From contig OZ241910.1 of NCBI GenBank assembly GCA_965203755.1, positions 2,542,001 through 2,606,000 on the forward strand: DNA of 64,000 bases, written 5' to 3'. Positions 17,925 through 26,918 of this stretch are shown here, one piece after another. The notes beneath the pieces are model-generated. The model did no database searches and had not been told where the DNA came from. It was given only the letters and a program-made list of their open reading frames with translations. The position numbers and the translations under genes are program-made. Origin of the DNA: UBA6055 sp965203755. Lineage in GTDB: Bacteria; Chloroflexota; Anaerolineae; Aggregatilineales; Phototrophicaceae. Numbering within the stretch: the stretch's first letter is position 1; each line of letters starts with the position of its first letter.

Positions 17925-19043
17925 ATGGACATCCTAATCACCGACATTCCCATGCTGGCAGCCGCGACCGGCGCCGCCGAAGGCGCCGGCGAATGGAGCG
18001 CCCTGATATTCTATGTCGTCGTCGCGCTGGGGATCTCCTTCCTGTGTTCCATTTGGGAAGCGGCGATGCTGTCGACCCCGGTTTCGCATATTGAACTGCT
18101 GGTGCAAGAGGGCAGCCAGGCCGGGGTCATCATGCAAAGGCTGCGGCAGAATGTGGAACATCCCATCTCGGCCATTTTAACCCTGAACACCATCGCGCAT
18201 ACCGTCGGCGCGACCAGCGCCGGCGCCGAAGCGGCCGCCATTTTTGGCAGCCAGTTTGTTGGCGCGGCTTCCGCGATTCTCACTTTGTTAATCCTAATTT
18301 TTTCCGAGATTATTCCGAAAACCTTGGGCGCCGTCTATGCCAAGCCACTGACGCCCTTTACCGCCTATTCGCTGCGGCTGCTGCTCTTCTTTTTCCGCCC
18401 GGCCGTCTTTGCCTTTGAGTTTCTTACGCGGACGATGCGACCGAGCGAAGATGCCCCGACCGTCACCCGTTCCGAACTGCGGGTCATGGCGCGCATCAGC
18501 GCCGAAGAAGGCGGCATCCAAGAGCGCGACAATCGCATTGTGTCCAATCTGCTCCAGCTGGCGGATGTCCAGGTCGAAACCATTATGACGCCGCGGACGG
18601 TGGTCTTGATGTTTCAGCAGGATTGGACGGTCGGCGAGGTCATGCGGACGCACAAGATTCTGCCCTATTCCCGCATCCCCGTCTATGGCGAATCAGCCGA
18701 CGACATCCGCGGCTATGTGCTGCGCCATGAGATCTATAAACGGGCGGCCGCCGACGAGCATGACCTCAAAATGGCAACGATTGCCCGCGCCCTGCATGTC
18801 GTGCCAGAGACCAATTCGGTCGCCCAGGTGCTTGATGAGTTTATCGCCAAGCAGGATCATATTTTTCTGGTGATTGACGAATACGGCGGCACGGCCGGTT
18901 TGATTACCTTGGAAGACGCGGTGGAAACCCTGCTCGGCATCGAAATTCTGGATGAATCCGACCGGGTTGCCGATTTGCGCCAGCTGGCGCGCCGCCGCTA
19001 TCAGAGCCAGCTTGACCTGCCAGAAAGCCCGCCCCCAAAATAA
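17925..19043 (+). CDS. CNNM/DUF21-CBS membrane protein (CorB-like)
   Basis: A 372-residue membrane protein with a DUF21/CNNM transmembrane domain (about 25-180, including LCSIWEAAMLSTP and EIIPKTLGAVYAKP, both typical), an acidic helical linker, and a CBS pair (about 205-325: VETIMTPRTVVLM and VIDEYGGTAGLITLEDAVE). Such proteins are implicated in magnesium and divalent-cation transport. It stops soon after the second CBS, so the CorC_HlyC domain of many family members is absent. It is convergent with the beta-helix gene. Transport is family-based inference. Confidence 0.92.
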   Translation: MDILITDIPMLAAATGAAEGAGEWSALIFYVVVALGISFLCSIWEAAMLSTPVSHIELLVQEGSQAGVIMQRLRQNVEHPISAILTLNTIAHTVGATSAGAEAAAIFGSQFVGAASAILTLLILIFSEIIPKTLGAVYAKPLTPFTAYSLRLLLFFFRPAVFAFEFLTRTMRPSEDAPTVTRSELRVMARISAEEGGIQERDNRIVSNLLQLADVQVETIMTPRTVVLMFQQDWTVGEVMRTHKILPYSRIPVYGESADDIRGYVLRHEIYKRAAADEHDLKMATIARALHVVPETNSVAQVLDEFIAKQDHIFLVIDEYGGTAGLITLEDAVETLLGIEILDESDRVADLRQLARRRYQSQLDLPESPPPK

Positions 19044-19062
19044 GAACGAGCCCTTCTAAACC

Positions 19063-20205
19063 TTAGTTGGGCATCAGCACAATCGATCCCGGCGTTTCAA
19101 TCGCGCCGCAGGTCATGCCGTTGACGACGGTCGATTCCAGCGCCGCAGTCGCCCGCGGCATCGTTCTGGCATCCAAAAACAAGAGATGCCCCGCCTGCGG
19201 GAAGCAGACCTCGACGCCCTGCTCGACATAGCCCCAAATATCCACGGCATCGATAAAGCCGGCCTCGACAATCGCCTGTACGCCAATCCCGCCGCCGTCA
19301 AGCCGCTGACACTGGACGCCGCTCGCCAGCCCATAAGTGGCGCGAACGGCGATGCCGGTCGCCTGGTTCAAGTCGATGCAGGTCGTCGCCAGCGGCCGCG
19401 CCGTTGCCGACGGCCGCGGGGTTGCCGTTTTCTTGGACTTCTTTTGCGGCGTTAAACTCAACCAATAGCTGAAACCCCGCGCCGGACAAGCGCCAGTGCT
19501 GCTGTCTGTGATGCCTGTTGATCGTGCACTGTAACTTTGTGCATTGTTGCCGGCGAGGAGGACGCAGCCATGCAGCTGTAGAGCGGTTATGGAATCGATA
19601 ATGGCTGTGAAACCTGTATTTCCCTGGAAGATGCTGTTGGTAATCCGCATAAGGCTGCCAAAACCGGCGGCCTGAACCGTATACGGGGAAACACCTGTGC
19701 CGCGGTTGTTTAGGAACTGCACATTATTAAGATGGATTTGTCCAGCGCCGGCGGCCGTTAGCACGATATTGCTAGGGTTTTCTCTGAAGATCACGTTGTT
19801 GGCATTTAATCGCCCATTTCGCGCAACAACACCCAACCCGGCCCCGCGAATGATCACATTGTTCAGGTTTAAGACGGTGCCGGCATTGTCGACGTAGAGG
19901 GCATAGCCATTGGATGGCCCGGTGATGGTGTGTCCGTTGCCGTTGATGGTGAAGGTGCCGGCGGTAAAATACAGAAAGGCGAGGTTTGTTTGGACGGCCC
20001 AGCTGTTAAAAACGCAGTCGTCGGTCATTGTGAAGGTGGCGGACGCGGTGAACTGCGCCCAAGTTGTCGGCAGCCCACAGTCACTCACTGATGTAGGATT
20101 TTGCGCCCGCAACGGCAAAGTTGGCACTGGTGTTGCTTGGCTTTGGACCGGCAGGGCGAGGATGCAGAACAGGAACAGACAAAGGAGCGAAGTTTTCTTT
20201 ACCAT
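19063..20205 (-). CDS. Secreted right-handed beta-helix-like protein
   Basis: A 380-residue exported protein. Residues 1-23 are a signal peptide (VKKTSLLCLFLFCILALP). Residues about 70-250 consist of Asn-rich strand repeats such as LNLNNVIIRGAG, LNANNVIFREN and IHLNNVQFLNNRG, the ladder pattern of right-handed beta-helix proteins of the polysaccharide-lyase or adhesin type. A Thr/Pro/Lys linker (about 265-285) leads to a C-terminal domain with several cysteines. No catalytic residues were identified. The ATG at 20205 begins the signal peptide. A G22/C22 tract sits 24 bp upstream, and the reading frame continues through it to 20346, so an upstream start is possible only for particular tract lengths. 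Confidence 0.8.
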   Translation of the reverse strand: MVKKTSLLCLFLFCILALPVQSQATPVPTLPLRAQNPTSVSDCGLPTTWAQFTASATFTMTDDCVFNSWAVQTNLAFLYFTAGTFTINGNGHTITGPSNGYALYVDNAGTVLNLNNVIIRGAGLGVVARNGRLNANNVIFRENPSNIVLTAAGAGQIHLNNVQFLNNRGTGVSPYTVQAAGFGSLMRITNSIFQGNTGFTAIIDSITALQLHGCVLLAGNNAQSYSARSTGITDSSTGACPARGFSYWLSLTPQKKSKKTATPRPSATARPLATTCIDLNQATGIAVRATYGLASGVQCQRLDGGGIGVQAIVEAGFIDAVDIWGYVEQGVEVCFPQAGHLLFLDARTMPRATAALESTVVNGMTCGAIETPGSIVLMPN

Positions 20206-20228
20206 GCCGGCGAGCTCCAAGAAAATTC

Positions 20229-20250
20229 GGGGGGGGGGGGGGGGGGGGGG
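20229..20250. repeat. 22-base G homopolymer upstream of the beta-helix gene
   Basis: An uninterrupted run of 22 G on the plus strand (C on the coding strand) lies 24 bp before the signal-peptide ATG. In frame it reads as about seven prolines. Tracts this long are slippage-prone and can switch expression. A sequencing or assembly artefact must also be considered. Confidence 0.8.
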
Positions 20251-20447
20251 CGAATTAGCAGGCGCCGCCGGCCCCCGCTTGGGGCTGGCTTCTTTTATAT
20301 TCATCGCTGCCTTGCTGTTCATAGCATTCATTTCGGCACGCTCCAATTTTAACTAGAATCGTCTAAGGGTATTTTATCTGAAATCTGAATCGCTGTCAAA
20401 TCTTTTTTGAATTTTGATTGTCAAGTGATTGAGACGAATTGGCGGCG

Positions 20448-21839
20448 TTATCCGGCCGAGCTTGATGTCGTCGTTTGGTCGGCTTGCCGCGCTTCGGGCG
20501 GCGGCGGCTGGGTGGGCTGTGCATTCGGCAGGCTCGTGTTTTGCGGCCGCGCCGGCGGAACATCCAGCCCCAGCGTGGCCGGATTTTGGCTGGATGACCC
20601 GATGACCGCAGCCTTGGGCGGGTCGGCGGCGCAGCGGAATCCGATCCACCGCTTCGCATTGCTGTCTTCCGCATCCCAAGATGGAGCCGAAGATTGCCGA
20701 TGAACCGCGCGGCTGAAGAAAGGCACGCTGTTCCACGAGCCGCCGCGCAGGACTTTTTGCAGGCCCGCCACCGGGCCGCTTGGATTAAGGACGGCGGCTT
20801 GGGCGGCAAGCTGGGCATAATAACGCTCATTGTACCAGTCACTGACCCATTCGGCGGCATTGCCGGCCATGTCCGCGACTCCATAGGGGCTGAGGCCAAG
20901 CGGATAGCTGCCAGCCGGGAATGGGCCCGGCGGCGTGTCAAGCGGACGATTGGTCTTTGCCAGGGCATTATCCCAAACGTTCCCCCAAGGATAAATGCGG
21001 CCGTCGTCGCCGCGCGCGGCCCGTTCCCATTCGGCTTCGGTAGGCAGCCGCCGACCAACCGCCTCGCAGTACTCGCGGGCGCCATACCAGGTCACCCCAT
21101 AGACAGGATGCTGCGCCAAGGTGTCGACGATGCTGTAGTTGGCGCTGTCAAAGGTAATCACAGCGTCGGCGCTTTCGTTGCGGCTGTAAATGCAGGGGAA
21201 GCCGGCGCAGCCGCTTGAATGGCTGTTTGGCCCCTGCACATTGAGAAACGCGACATACTGGCTGAATGTGACTTCAGTGGTTTCAATCACAAACGAGTCC
21301 ACAGTGACCGAATGAGCCGGATACGAATCCTCACTGTAGGCGGCGAGACAGGAACCGCCGTCGCGGGTGGTGCACTCTTCTATGGCTTGGGCGACTTCGC
21401 CAGGCGATGTCCCCATGCTGAAAGCGCCGCCGGGAATAGAAACGGTCAAGCTCCGTATGGCTTGCAGCGCCGCGGCGACCTGGCTGGCCGGCGCGGCTGT
21501 CGCTGATGGCATGGCCGTGGCGGCTGGCGCCGGGCTTGCCGCCGGCGCTGAATCAAGGGCGGCGGCATCCGGGTCGGGCGTCGCCGTGATGACAATGACT
21601 TCTCTTTGCGGCGTCGATGTCGGTATGCTGGGGTCAATCGTCGGCGACAGCACAATATATTCAACGTTCGTGATGACTTGCGGGGTGGGGATGGGAACGA
21701 TATATTCCAGTAGCGAGCCTTGCGCGATCACCGCGGTCATGATGATGAAGCCGCAAAACAGCCCCGGGATAAAGCCAATGAATCCCCATTGCCAGGCTGC
21801 GCTTCGGCTGCGCCGCCCGCCGATTTTTCGATAGGACAT
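20448..21839 (-). CDS. Membrane-anchored SUMF1/FGE-sulfatase-domain protein lacking FGE cysteines
   Basis: A 463-residue protein. A basic N-terminus and one membrane segment (about 18-38) place the rest outside. A Thr/Pro stalk (including VIVITATPDPD) leads to a SUMF1 domain (about 130-420): IPGGAFSMGTSPGE, FVIETTEVTFSQYVAF, RRLPTEAEWERAARG, GNAAEWVSDWY, VLRGGSWNS and GFRCAAD. True formylglycine-generating enzymes have a catalytic Cys in an (H/Y)RC-type motif before GFR; here the segment is AVHRQSSAPSW, with Gln at that place. It is therefore probably a binding or non-FGE enzyme member. The Pro/Gln-rich C-tail is disordered. AAGGAG precedes the ATG at 21839. Confidence 0.88.
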   Translation of the reverse strand: MSYRKIGGRRSRSAAWQWGFIGFIPGLFCGFIIMTAVIAQGSLLEYIVPIPTPQVITNVEYIVLSPTIDPSIPTSTPQREVIVITATPDPDAAALDSAPAASPAPAATAMPSATAAPASQVAAALQAIRSLTVSIPGGAFSMGTSPGEVAQAIEECTTRDGGSCLAAYSEDSYPAHSVTVDSFVIETTEVTFSQYVAFLNVQGPNSHSSGCAGFPCIYSRNESADAVITFDSANYSIVDTLAQHPVYGVTWYGAREYCEAVGRRLPTEAEWERAARGDDGRIYPWGNVWDNALAKTNRPLDTPPGPFPAGSYPLGLSPYGVADMAGNAAEWVSDWYNERYYAQLAAQAAVLNPSGPVAGLQKVLRGGSWNSVPFFSRAVHRQSSAPSWDAEDSNAKRWIGFRCAADPPKAAVIGSSSQNPATLGLDVPPARPQNTSLPNAQPTQPPPPEARQADQTTTSSSAG

Positions 21840-22018
21840 AAACGTTCTCCTTGTTCCCGCTGGCACCGGGTTGATGGTCACTGCCAAGCGCGTACAGTTC
21901 TATATGATAATCGAGTAAATCACAAGGCAAGGCTGCGAAACAGCCGCGACTCGGCTGCTGCTTGACAAGGCGCGGGCGCGGGTTTAGGCTTGGTTTATAG
22001 TGGCTGAGGGATATCACC

Positions 22019-23035
22019 GTGACCCGATTAAGCGCAAGACCGGCATCTTCCCCAGCGACCCTTTCGGATGGATTGCGGCCGGTCAGCCTGCGAACGGATC
22101 TGCGTCCGCTGGCGGATTTGATTGAGCTTGTCTTTGCCGATTCGATGGATCAAAGCGGTCGTTCAGCCCTGCGCGAGATGCGTTATTTGAGCCATATTGG
22201 CTATGGACTCAACCTGATTCCGCGGCTGAACCATCTCGCGCTGGGGATCAGCCTGGGTTATGTCTATCTGATCGACGGCCGGCTAATCGGCAATGTCTCC
22301 ATTTATCCGGCGGATTACCCAAAGGATATGGGAGCGGCTTGGATCCTTGCCAACGTGGTGGTCCATCCAGAGTGCCAACGGCGCGGCATTGCCGGCCGCC
22401 TGATTGAAGCCAGCCTGGATATGATCCGAAAACGAAAGGGCAAACAGGTCATACTGCAAGTCAATTATGACAACCTGGGCGCGCAGCGGCTTTATCAACG
22501 GCATGGATTTATCTATGAACGCGCCTGGCGGCTGTGGCGGCGGAGCGGTTTTGTCAAAGCGCCGGCTCCGAGCGGCCATGACTTCCATATCGCACGCCGG
22601 CGCCGCAGCGAATGGCAGTCCGAATTCACCCTGGCGCAGGCGGTCCGACCGAACAGCCGCGGCGGGCTGGGATGGCTGATGCCACTGCACCGACTGCATT
22701 TTCATGCACCCTTATGGAAACGGATAGTCAATGCCTTCTCGTTGAATCATGTCGAAAAACTGGTCATCCGCGACCAAACCACCGCCGCTGTTATGGCGTC
22801 ATGCTGGCTTGAAAGCACAGTGAGCAGCGGCAGCCTGCGGACGCGCCTCTTCACTTCACAGCATATTGATTATGCGCCTTATGCCGATGCGCTGATGAAC
22901 CATGTCCTGCGGCGGTTCAGCGGCTCGACCATCCTGCTTGAGCATCCAAAAGATGACCAGACAGTCAGCGAACTGCTCAAGCGTTATCAGTTCAAAGTCA
23001 AGCGCGAACTGTGGCACATGCGGCTCGATCTGTGA
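22019..23035 (+). CDS. GNAT family N-acetyltransferase
   Basis: A 338-residue protein with one clear GNAT domain (about 25-185): ILANVVVHPECQRRGIAGRL holds the RxxGxA acetyl-CoA loop, followed by VNYDNLGAQRLYQRHGF, a standard C-terminal element. The second half (about 190-338) has a weaker GNAT-like pattern (VMASCWLES, SGSTILLEHPKDD) and may be a degenerate second domain. Translation starts at GTG 22019, with GAGGGA upstream. Divergent from the SUMF1 gene. The substrate is unknown. Confidence 0.85.
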   Translation: MTRLSARPASSPATLSDGLRPVSLRTDLRPLADLIELVFADSMDQSGRSALREMRYLSHIGYGLNLIPRLNHLALGISLGYVYLIDGRLIGNVSIYPADYPKDMGAAWILANVVVHPECQRRGIAGRLIEASLDMIRKRKGKQVILQVNYDNLGAQRLYQRHGFIYERAWRLWRRSGFVKAPAPSGHDFHIARRRRSEWQSEFTLAQAVRPNSRGGLGWLMPLHRLHFHAPLWKRIVNAFSLNHVEKLVIRDQTTAAVMASCWLESTVSSGSLRTRLFTSQHIDYAPYADALMNHVLRRFSGSTILLEHPKDDQTVSELLKRYQFKVKRELWHMRLDL

Positions 23036-23067
23036 CCCGACAGCCGCCGCCGCAGCTGGCCAGGCTT

Positions 23068-24531
23068 TCAGGTTTCATCCTGCTCGGGACGAAAACGCGG
23101 CGGCCAAGGCTTGGGCTGGCGGTTGGCATCGCTGGGACGGTCAAGCGCAGCCGGCAGCGCGGCCGGTTTCCGCGGCGCATCGGCGCTGCTTTTGCGAGGC
23201 AGCCCTGCCCGGCGATTGCGGTCTATATCGCCGCCCGCGCGCGCCGCATCATCAAAATGGGACGGCTGCCGCTCATTGACGGCTTCGATCCGCGCGCCCG
23301 ACTCCTGATTCACAGTTTGTCCATGAAGCGCATCGAGATATTCACCCAGGATTTGGCGCTGCTGCAAGGCATCATAGCGGGAACGCCGCCGGGCGACATT
23401 ATGCTGGCGCCGTGAAATCTCCTGCTGGATGGCTTGTGGCTGCGGCACCTTGTGGAACACTTTGTGCTCATCAGCGCCAATCAGCGACACGCGCACATCG
23501 CCGTATTTCATCATGGCGGCGAAGAAGCCATTCGATGCCGATTCGACGTTGTCAATCCGTTCGACCAAAATCTGGTCGCGCAGGTTTTGCAGGAACAGCG
23601 GCCGTTTATGAACCAAGGTAATCGTGTCATCGGAAATGATGTAATAGTCGTTTCGCCAATCCCAATCGACCCAATAGTAGGCGCCGCTGCCGATAAGCAG
23701 GGACACCAGCCCAAGCGAAAAGGCAAGGACGCGCATATTGTCGCTGACCAGCGTGAAAGTCAAGAACAGCAGCAGCAGTGAAAAGACAATCATCACAATC
23801 GGAATCAGGGTGTGCTGCGCCCAAACGCTGATATGCTTGCGATAAACGATGTCGCCGTTGGTCATTTCAATGCAGGCGCTTAGATAGCCATTGGTCCCGG
23901 CTTTGGGCTGCGGCGGGTCGGCGGCGGCGGCTGGATGATGGTCGGGGCCAGGCGCTTCGCCCGCCAGCCAACTCTTGAGTTCGGCCCGTGCCAGGTCATG
24001 ACGCTGCTGTGCGCGGCGGCTTTCATAATACTGACGGTCTTCGATGATAATCTGCTGAAACCGCTGCGGATTCGGCATGAGCTCAAGTTCCAGATTGCCT
24101 TGCGAACCGGCTGTTTTGATCTCCACCGTGCCATAGCTGAACAGCCGCGCGAAAGGGTCATAAGGCGGGACTTCAAAGTTAATCTCGTGGACGCTTTCGA
24201 GACCGATTTCAGTGATTTGTCTGCTCATAGCCAGAATGGTCCGGCTAATCCGAATAATCCGCTGGTCGGTTACGATGACCGAATCGTTGCGCCATTCAAG
24301 GTACAGATAGAGCAGGGCGATGCCCGGCAGGAGAACGGAAAGCAGGAACACCAGCAGGCTGCCAAGCGGCGCTTGAATCAGCGCGGCGCCGACCCACATC
24401 AAAATCATGATCAGGAAAGGCAGCCATGCCGTCCGCGCGAATGCCCACCAATGGCAGCGCGTCAGGATGAGGACTTCTTCGTTTTCGCGCTGTGCCTCAA
24501 AGCGCAGAGGGTAACGCGGGCTGTCTTGCAT
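23068..24531 (-). CDS. PH-domain (bPH2/YdbT-like) membrane protein
   Basis: A 487-residue protein with two copies of a paired-TM plus bacterial PH domain arrangement. Copy one: TM segments about 30-70, then WRNDSVIVTDQRIIRISR and a PH-like strand region with FARLFSYGTVEIKTAG. Copy two: TM about 225-275, then WRNDYYIISDDTITLVHKRP and KYGDVRVSLIGAD. The about 100-residue C-tail is charged and disordered. Start: ATG 24531 is chosen because the in-frame ATG at 24567 overlaps a TATAAT -10 on the same strand. Function is unknown; PH-like YdbS/YdbT proteins are linked to membrane stress. Confidence 0.88.
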   Translation of the reverse strand: MQDSPRYPLRFEAQRENEEVLILTRCHWWAFARTAWLPFLIMILMWVGAALIQAPLGSLLVFLLSVLLPGIALLYLYLEWRNDSVIVTDQRIIRISRTILAMSRQITEIGLESVHEINFEVPPYDPFARLFSYGTVEIKTAGSQGNLELELMPNPQRFQQIIIEDRQYYESRRAQQRHDLARAELKSWLAGEAPGPDHHPAAAADPPQPKAGTNGYLSACIEMTNGDIVYRKHISVWAQHTLIPIVMIVFSLLLLFLTFTLVSDNMRVLAFSLGLVSLLIGSGAYYWVDWDWRNDYYIISDDTITLVHKRPLFLQNLRDQILVERIDNVESASNGFFAAMMKYGDVRVSLIGADEHKVFHKVPQPQAIQQEISRRQHNVARRRSRYDALQQRQILGEYLDALHGQTVNQESGARIEAVNERQPSHFDDAARAGGDIDRNRRAGLPRKSSADAPRKPAALPAALDRPSDANRQPKPWPPRFRPEQDET

Positions 24532-24565
24532 GGCATACGGTCTCGTCCAATCCTGGAATGCCGTC

Positions 24566-24621
24566 ATTATAACACAATCTCGGAGATGACTGTCGAAATT
24601 CCAGAAAAACAGTGCTATAAT
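24566..24621. promoter_or_regulatory. Divergent promoter pair for the PH-domain gene and tatA
   Basis: A perfect minus-strand TATAAT lies at 24566-24571 with TCGACA 19 bp upstream (24591-24596). A perfect plus-strand TATAAT lies at 24616-24621 with TCGAAA 17 bp upstream (24593-24598). The two -35 elements overlap, so the promoters should compete for polymerase. Confidence 0.6.
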
Positions 24622-24656
24622 CGCGTTAAGGCTAAAAAACAGAGTAGGAAAACATT

Positions 24657-24863
24657 ATGAATTTGGGTCCGCCAGAACTTCTCCTCATACTTGCGATTGT
24701 GCTGCTGCTGTTTGGCGTCGGGCGCGTCTCTCGGATCGGGGGCGAACTGGGGTCGGCAGTCGCCAATTTCCGCAAAGGCTTGCAGCAGGGCGCCAAAGAG
24801 TCACAAGACGAAGTGGCTTCTGTGGAACGCTTGTCCGAGGATGAACAAGTGAAACGCGCCTGA
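24657..24863 (+). CDS. tatA: Sec-independent protein translocase TatA/TatE
   Basis: A 68-residue TatA-family protein that forms the pore for folded proteins. It shows a short N-terminal TM segment (LLLILAIVLLLFGVGR, about 8-23), then an amphipathic helix (IGGELGSAVANFRKGLQQG) with the family's FG and (R/K)-rich hinge, and an acidic tail. AGGAAAAC precedes the ATG. tatC is not adjacent. It has its own TATAAT promoter. Confidence 0.93.
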   Translation: MNLGPPELLLILAIVLLLFGVGRVSRIGGELGSAVANFRKGLQQGAKESQDEVASVERLSEDEQVKRA

Positions 24864-24914
24864 CCGACGGGGATGATTTGCCGCTGATCGACAATCCGTT
24901 CCCATCGTCTCATG

Positions 24915-25898
24915 CTATTCAAGCTCAATGGTTTCAAGCGTCCGAATCGCCGCCTGAATCTGACCGGATGAATCAGTCAGGGTCAATACATCGCCGTCTT
25001 GCCAGACCGGCTGGTCTTTGCCCCAAAACAGCGTATCGGCAGTGTTTGCGCCGCTGCGCGTGTACAGGGTGATTTCGGCATCGGCGAACAGGCGCAGTTC
25101 CGGGAATGAAAAGCGGTTGCCAGCGGCATCGGTCAAGTTCCAGCCGGTTAGGTTTATGGCGCCGCCAGTGTTACGCAGGCGAATCCCCTCGGCTGTAATA
25201 TCGCCAATCCCTTCGACTTCGATGATTTCGATTTGGGCGCTTTCGGCCGCGGAGGCCAGCGTCATCGTCGGCGCGGCCCTTCCTGATGCGCCCGGAGCCA
25301 GCGTCTCAAGACCGGCCTCCGGCGTGGCGGTGGGCTGCGAATCAAGGGTGCAGCCTTCAAGCGGTACCAGCAGCGTATCCCCGATTTGCAGATTGACGGC
25401 TGTGTTGAGGGTCAGATCGTTGACTTCAAGCATCACAAAGAAATTGACGCCGTACTGTTCCGCCACGCCAGAAACGGTGTCGCCGCTGACGACGGAATGA
25501 AAGATGCAGTTGACTGGAAAAAAAGCGTCGTCCGTTTGCGTGTTCGGCGCGCCGCCGCCCAAGCCAACAGCATCCAGCCGGGCAGGATCAAGGGTTGCAT
25601 CAGACCCGACATCGCCCGTATCGCCGGGGATTGCCAAATCAGCCGGCAAATCTACCTGTCCGGCGCGGTTTGTTGCCGTCACAGCCATTTGCTGCCGGGA
25701 TGGATCAGGCGTCGCCGTAATGATAATCTCGACAGTGACAATTTGGGGTATCAGGCTGGACTGGCTGGCGTCTGCATTGCGGCCAAATAATTGAAGGGCT
25801 AAATAAGTTCCACTGACCGCCGCCATGAAAATCAGAAAGAGAGGGAAGAGCCGCGGCAAAATGTGATTCCGCCTCGTGGTGTCTTGCTTTTTGATCAT
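24915..25898 (-). CDS. Membrane-anchored LysM plus lamin-tail domain protein
   Basis: A 327-residue protein with an N-terminal TM anchor (14-36), an ITATPDP stalk (60-66), a LysM domain (about 134-180: HSVVSGDTVSGVAEQYG ... IGDTLLVPL) that should bind peptidoglycan or another glycan, a second linker, and a lamin-tail domain (LTD, about 222-315: GIRLRNTGGAINLTGWNLTD ... FPELRLFADAEITLYT). LTD is widespread in extracellular bacterial proteins, often with nucleases or LysM. AGAGG precedes the ATG at 25898. Likely a cell-surface scaffold or adhesion protein. Confidence 0.87.
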   Translation of the reverse strand: MIKKQDTTRRNHILPRLFPLFLIFMAAVSGTYLALQLFGRNADASQSSLIPQIVTVEIIITATPDPSRQQMAVTATNRAGQVDLPADLAIPGDTGDVGSDATLDPARLDAVGLGGGAPNTQTDDAFFPVNCIFHSVVSGDTVSGVAEQYGVNFFVMLEVNDLTLNTAVNLQIGDTLLVPLEGCTLDSQPTATPEAGLETLAPGASGRAAPTMTLASAAESAQIEIIEVEGIGDITAEGIRLRNTGGAINLTGWNLTDAAGNRFSFPELRLFADAEITLYTRSGANTADTLFWGKDQPVWQDGDVLTLTDSSGQIQAAIRTLETIELE

Positions 25899-26015
25899 GG
25901 TGTTTTCCTCTTCGCCGCCGCGCCCCAAAGCTATGTTAGCACAAGGGCGGTGGGTCTGACAACGAAACGGGGCTGGATTTGAACCGGGCGCGGCCTAGCT
26001 TAGTGAATCAGTCGT

Positions 26016-26282
26016 CTAGCTGTCATAAGGCGAGGCGCGTCTTTGATGCCGGGCGGATTGGAAATCATCCGCCGGACGCTCGCCGTACAGCTCTTCCCAT
26101 AATGATTCCAATCCCGCCGCTTCAAATTCCACAAATTGGCAGACATCGCAGATCAAGGCGGGTCGGTTCGGTATGCACAGCAGCTGTCCATGATACACTT
26201 CGGCAAAGGTCGCCGTTTGCGGCCGCCGCCGGCCGACGGCGCAGCGCGGGCAGGCATAACGGCTTGATTTTATCTCGCGCAT
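26016..26282 (-). CDS. YgiT-type zinc-finger protein
   Basis: An 88-residue protein with paired cysteines Cys11-x2-Cys14 and Cys45-x2-Cys48, spaced as in the YgiT zinc-finger domain (CPxC ... PALICDVC). In MqsA this domain is the antitoxin's N-terminal part, but here there is no helix-turn-helix and no toxin neighbour. Only nine bases separate it from the lepB stop, and GAGGG precedes its ATG, so it is the distal gene of the lepB transcript. Confidence 0.8.
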   Translation of the reverse strand: MREIKSSRYACPRCAVGRRRPQTATFAEVYHGQLLCIPNRPALICDVCQFVEFEAAGLESLWEELYGERPADDFQSARHQRRASPYDS

Positions 26283-26291
26283 GTTATCCCT

Positions 26292-26852
26292 CTAATTGTC
26301 AATCATCCCGACCGATGCCGGCGGCCAATAACGAAAGATGACCTGCCCTACAATTTTGCTCAATGGCACCGGGCCGAAGCGCCGTGAATCGCGGCTGTTG
26401 TTGCGGTTGTCGCCCATCATAAAATACTCGCCTTCCGCCAATTCCCATATACGGTCACTACAGCGATTGATGCGACAGGGCTCTTTGATATAGGATTCAT
26501 CAAGCGCTTCGCCGTTGATATAAATCGCCTGACCGCGCATTTCGACCGTCTCGCCCGGCAAGCCAACCACGCGCTTGATGAGCATCACGCGGGCGGCCTC
26601 CAATGAATTAAACACCAGAATATCACCGCGCTGCGGCTCGCCAAGCAGATAATGAACCCGGCTGACCACCAGACGGTTATCCCCGTGAAATGTGGGCTCC
26701 ATACTGTGGCCCTCTACCAGAGAACGCGGGATCGCCAAGTCAAACAAAACCGTGACCGCAATAATAAAAATGACCGTGCTGACAATTTCCATCAGCATAT
26801 TCGGTGTCTTCAGACGCGGGCGCGGCAGCTGGCTGGAATAGCTTGCTGGCAT
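26292..26852 (-). CDS. lepB: Signal peptidase I
   Basis: A 186-residue type I signal peptidase that cleaves leader peptides from exported proteins. It has one N-terminal TM segment (about 19-41), the nucleophile Ser50 in EGHSMEPTF, the general-base Lys93 in LIKRVVGLPGE, and the box GDNRNNSRDSRRFGP. Single-TM architecture as in Gram-positive SipS. AAGGAG precedes the ATG. It is followed by the YgiT-like gene and preceded by der on the same strand. Confidence 0.96.
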   Translation of the reverse strand: MPASYSSQLPRPRLKTPNMLMEIVSTVIFIIAVTVLFDLAIPRSLVEGHSMEPTFHGDNRLVVSRVHYLLGEPQRGDILVFNSLEAARVMLIKRVVGLPGETVEMRGQAIYINGEALDESYIKEPCRINRCSDRIWELAEGEYFMMGDNRNNSRDSRRFGPVPLSKIVGQVIFRYWPPASVGMIDN

Positions 26853-26918
26853 AAGAGCTCCTTAAAAACATACTGAAATTATAAAGTCTGGCCGACCTCA
26901 TCGCAATACAGAACGCGG

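Noticed and set aside
20205..20346. Upstream start of the beta-helix gene at 20346
   Set aside because: The extension lacks a signal peptide, crosses the G22 tract, and the signal peptide begins cleanly at 20205.
20448..21839. Active formylglycine-generating enzyme for the sulfatase
   Set aside because: The expected catalytic Cys is Gln in the HRQ segment.
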